A DNA stretch of 64,000 nt from Candidatus Altimarinota bacterium (GTDB lineage: Bacteria; Patescibacteriota; Gracilibacteria; UM-FILTER-43-11), in contig JANQKP010000006.1 in assembly GCA_028281045.1 (NCBI GenBank), forward strand, positions 62,001-126,000, written 5' to 3'. The translations under genes and the position numbers were made by a program. Shown here piece after piece: positions 61,523 through 64,000 of the stretch. Positions within the stretch are counted from its first letter, which is position 1. Each line of letters starts with the position of its first letter. Under the pieces are notes generated by a model that was not told the origin of the DNA, did no database searches, and saw only the letters and a list, made by a program, of their open reading frames with translations.

Positions 61523-61771
61523 GTATAAGAATGCACCTAAAATAACAAGTGTCTAAACTGTCCATTCCACTAATAGAAAAACCTCGTAACAAATGGACAG
61601 CTTTTGTGTATACCCTGTCCTCTATATGTCAAAAAACCATATTACAGTAGTAATGCAAGTGAAAGTGTGACACAAATTTAGACATTTTTAGTTATATAAA
61701 GTGAAAATTTCGCTAGGCAAATGCTCTTTCTAACATAGTGACGATAATATGGCAGACCCACCTATAGTGTA
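61523..61771. other. Intergenic region with an inverted repeat
   Basis: I see no gene here. CTGTCCAT (61558-61565) and ATGGACAG (61593-61600) form an 8-bp inverted repeat with a 27-nt loop. Short GTCTAAA/TTTAGAC-like words recur here and on into the leader (61551, 61677, 61811). The region lies between two divergent promoters and may hold regulator sites. Confidence 0.45.
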
Positions 61772-61800
61772 TTGACATTGTAGACGGTCTCGCGTAAAAT
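61772..61800 (+). promoter_or_regulatory. Promoter of the large SLH protein gene
   Basis: TTGACA (61772-61777), a 17-nt spacer and TAAAAT (61795-61800) predict a start near 61807, at the first base of a perfect hairpin. The resulting leader of about 455 nt is far longer than any other here. Confidence 0.8.
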
Positions 61801-61806
61801 CTCTGC

Positions 61807-62261
61807 GATTGTCTAAAAATTGTGTCCAACAATGACAATCTGCCCACTATAGAAAAAGCCTCCAGCTGACATGGATTTCCGCTCAAAAATAATTGATGCG
61901 GAAAAAAAATTTTAATATCCATGCCATCTGCGTCTGTGCGTGCAAAAATATTTGACCCCACGACTTAGCTCTAAAGATCTAGATCGTGTGATCAATCCGG
62001 TCACAATTGCTCATTAACAACATCGGGGTAGACAAGAGGACATGTCTGTCTACCAAACAGAATAGTCTCCTACTGGGAGACAGTCTGGTGAAAATCCAGA
62101 CACACTTATTTCATATAGGTAGGCAAGTTCATAAACAGCCGAACTCTGTGAAGCTTAGGGCGGAGGTGGTACCACACCGACCTTTAAGCCGACCATTGCG
62201 GCAAATAATAATATTTATAAGAACGAGCCGAATATATTATTTATTAACCCATATATTTATT
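61807..62261 (+). ncRNA. Long structured 5' leader of the SLH gene, T-box-like elements
   Basis: Five perfect or near-perfect hairpins are visible: GATTGTC/GACAATC with ATTGT/ACAAT at 61807-61840; CATGGAT-TTCCGC with its mate at 61870-61923; an 8-bp stem at 62027-62054; GTCTCC/GGAGAC at 62065-62081; and GTCTGG/CCAGAC at 62083-62101 with loop TGAAAAT. GGAGGTGGTACCACACC follows at about 62163-62179, close to the T-box antiterminator consensus, with GGTGAAAATCC upstream resembling the post-Stem-I element. I cannot identify a specifier loop. No ORF is convincing. Confidence 0.5.
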
Positions 62262-64000
62262 ATGGATATCTCTTTGAAAATTAAGAGAGTAATTGCTTCT
62301 GTGAGCGCGTTTGCACTTCTTGTTGCTTACACTCCACTAGCTCTTGCTCAAACGTTCAACGATGTACCATCTGATGCATGGTTCTTCGATTACGTTGAAC
62401 AAGGAGTTGATCAAGGGATTTTCGATTCATCTGACAATTTCCGTCCAGGTGACGCACTTAACCGTGCTGAACTAGTTAAGATTGTAGTTACTGCAATCGA
62501 CGGTCTTGCTGGATACGAAGCTCCTGCTACTCCAACCTTTGACGATGTTCCTACAGATGCATGGTTCTACGACTACGTAGAAGCTGCTGTAGCTGAAGGA
62601 ATCGTTTCTGGTTACACTGATGCGAACGGTAACCTTACCGGTCAATTCGGTCCTGGTGACACGGTTAACCGTGCTGCCGCTACTAAGATCCTTGTAAACG
62701 CTTTCGCGATTGCTACTGATCTTAACCCAGGAAACACCTTTGGTGATGTTTCTTCTGGTGACTGGTTCCACGACTTCGTGGTTACTGCGTACAACCAATC
62801 TGTACTAGATGGTTACGATAACGGTAACTTCGGTCCTGCTGATCCTGTTACTCGTGCACAAGTTGCAAAACTTACTCAAACTGCACAAAACCCAGTTGAA
62901 CGTGTGGTTGCTTCTGACGATGACGACGAACCAGTTGTTTCATCTTCTGACGGTGACCTAGAAGTGTCTCTAAACGATGACACTGCTGCTTCTGCAACAG
63001 TTCCTCGTTCTGGACACGCGATCGACCTTATCTCTATCGACCTTACTGCAGCTGACGACGATGTTGTTCTTAACAACCTAGTTGTTACTCGTGGTGGTGT
63101 AGGGGTAGCTTCTGACTGGGAAAACCTATACATCTACGACGGTACTGAGCGTCTTACTACTGGACGTTCAATCAACAGTGATACCAACGTAGCTACTTTC
63201 GCTATCAACGTTGAAATTGATGCTGGTACTACTAAATCACTACGTGTTGTAGGTGACATGGCGTCTACTGCTACAGCGACTAACCAACATTACTTCTACG
63301 TAGCTTCAGCTTCTGACGTTTCTTCAAACGCTCAAGCTGTTGTTGGTGACTTCCCTGTAACTGGTAACACCTTCACTACTGGTCAACAAACAGTAACTTC
63401 TCTTACTGTTGCTACCGGTACTCAGCCTGCTAACCCACAAGTTGGAGAGCAAGGTGCTGAAATCGCTGCAGTTAAAATGACTGCTGGAGCTGAAAATGAC
63501 ATCGCTCTACACCAAATCACTCTTACTCAAAACGAATCACTTTCTGTTTCTAATCTAGAAAACCTAGAACTAATTGTAGCTGGTGAAACTGTTGCGACTG
63601 CTGATGGATTCGGTGATTCAGAACGTGTTACTTTCGTTCTAGACACTCCATACATCATTCCTGAAGGACAAATCAAAAACTTCTTCGTGAATGCTGACAT
63701 CGTTGGAGGTCGCCCAGGTGATGATCAAATCGAACTTTACCTTGATGAAGACAGTGATGTAATCGCTATCGATCAACAATACGGTTTCGGTGCTTCAATC
63801 ACTAACAACCTAACCACTGCTCTAGTAACTGAACTTACTCTTGAAGGTGGTGACATTACTATTACTGATAACGGTCCTGCTGCAACTCAAATTGCACAGA
63901 ACGACGACAATGTGCCTCTATTTGACATCACTGTTGTTTCTGACCGTCACGTTCTAGTTAAAGAAATGGATCTTACTGCTCGTATTGGTATCGGAGGAGA
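62262..64000 (+). CDS. Large S-layer-homology surface protein (N-terminal part)
   Basis: At least 579 residues are encoded, running off the right edge. A signal peptide (1-30, cleavage near ALAQ) precedes three SLH domains (about 32-84, 87-145 and 148-205; for example TFNDVPSDAWFFDYVEQG). A poly-Asp linker follows, then beta-rich repeats with TTKSLRVVGDM-like strands. This is the layout of an S-layer protein. Codons are strongly biased to CGT, AAC, ATC, GGT and TCT, unlike most genes here, pointing to very high expression. Long structured leader upstream. Probably the main S-layer subunit. Confidence 0.93.
   Translation, partial: MDISLKIKRVIASVSAFALLVAYTPLALAQTFNDVPSDAWFFDYVEQGVDQGIFDSSDNFRPGDALNRAELVKIVVTAIDGLAGYEAPATPTFDDVPTDAWFYDYVEAAVAEGIVSGYTDANGNLTGQFGPGDTVNRAAATKILVNAFAIATDLNPGNTFGDVSSGDWFHDFVVTAYNQSVLDGYDNGNFGPADPVTRAQVAKLTQTAQNPVERVVASDDDDEPVVSSSDGDLEVSLNDDTAASATVPRSGHAIDLISIDLTAADDDVVLNNLVVTRGGVGVASDWENLYIYDGTERLTTGRSINSDTNVATFAINVEIDAGTTKSLRVVGDMASTATATNQHYFYVASASDVSSNAQAVVGDFPVTGNTFTTGQQTVTSLTVATGTQPANPQVGEQGAEIAAVKMTAGAENDIALHQITLTQNESLSVSNLENLELIVAGETVATADGFGDSERVTFVLDTPYIIPEGQIKNFFVNADIVGGRPGDDQIELYLDEDSDVIAIDQQYGFGASITNNLTTALVTELTLEGGDITITDNGPAATQIAQNDDNVPLFDITVVSDRHVLVKEMDLTARIGIGG

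Noticed and set aside
61713-61961. 82-residue minus-strand ORF
   Set aside because: It lies across the SLH promoter and leader hairpins, has no promoter or family features, and its length is within chance.
62065-62101. Cobalamin riboswitch
   Set aside because: GGTGAAAATCC matches the P4 loop, but the downstream CCCGCCACTG-type core and B12 box are missing. T-box-like reading fits slightly better, and neither is proven.

Overview
This window reads as chromosome from a small-genome bacterium of the Candidate Phyla Radiation (Patescibacteria). It is perhaps close to Peregrinibacteria, but the phylum is inferred from gene content and style, since no rRNA lies here. The genes are tightly packed, with many 1-4 nt overlaps. 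The standard code is used: UGA ends the prepilin peptidase gene and is not read as Gly. Native genes almost never carry a Shine-Dalgarno sequence. Many start within a few bases of a near-consensus TTGACA/TATAAT promoter. The tetramer CTAG, avoided in most bacteria, is frequent. S-layer homology (SLH) proteins, a sortase and complete peptidoglycan-synthesis pieces suggest a Gram-positive-type envelope with an S-layer.

Layout. 1-2.3 kb: a cell-wall operon (ftsW, murG, start of a glycosyltransferase) on the minus strand. 2.3-4.8 kb: lspA, two membrane proteins and a TsaE-HD fusion. 4.8-6.1 kb: a GC-rich single-gene cassette encoding a secreted protein. 6.1-10.2 kb: an O-antigen-ligase-like protein, an orphan solute-binding lipoprotein and a GT2 glycosyltransferase. 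10.2-22.6 kb, mostly plus strand: cysS, pdxT, prs, NAD-type gap, two beta-CASP nucleases (one RNase J), tRNA-Ser, ribD, prepilin peptidase and unknown genes. 22.6-35.8 kb, minus strand: GNAT, PBP1A, mfd, dnaN with a DnaA-box-bearing putative origin beside it, two paralogous unknown genes, an SLH-sortase fusion and a sugar nucleotidyltransferase. 35.8-46 kb: a ComEC-like hydrolase, initiator tRNA, FtsB/DivIC-like protein, murC, DHH phosphoesterase, YidD, M23 peptidase, D,D-carboxypeptidase and FtsQ. 46-56.7 kb: an epimerase, stomatin-like protein, LemA, a gluconeogenesis cluster (fba, NADP-type gap, fbp), a LysRS-HD fusion and acetyl-CoA synthetase. 56.8-64 kb: an LPXTG fibronectin protein, a XapX protein, a second SD-bearing cassette, a LOG-CYTH operon, and a large SLH surface protein behind a leader of about 455 nt that runs off the window.

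The strongest themes are these. (1) The envelope: a sortase fused to three SLH domains and an LPXTG substrate occur in the same window as an S-layer protein. (2) Two single-gene cassettes have SD sites, GC-rich terminators and little CTAG, unlike everything around them. (3) Two different tRNA-related enzymes, TsaE and LysRS, each carry a C-terminal HD domain. (4) RNA-level control: a long multi-hairpin leader with T-box-like pieces, C-rich anti-SD-like mini-leaders, and a perfect TGTGA-N6-TCACA site upstream of the gluconeogenesis genes.
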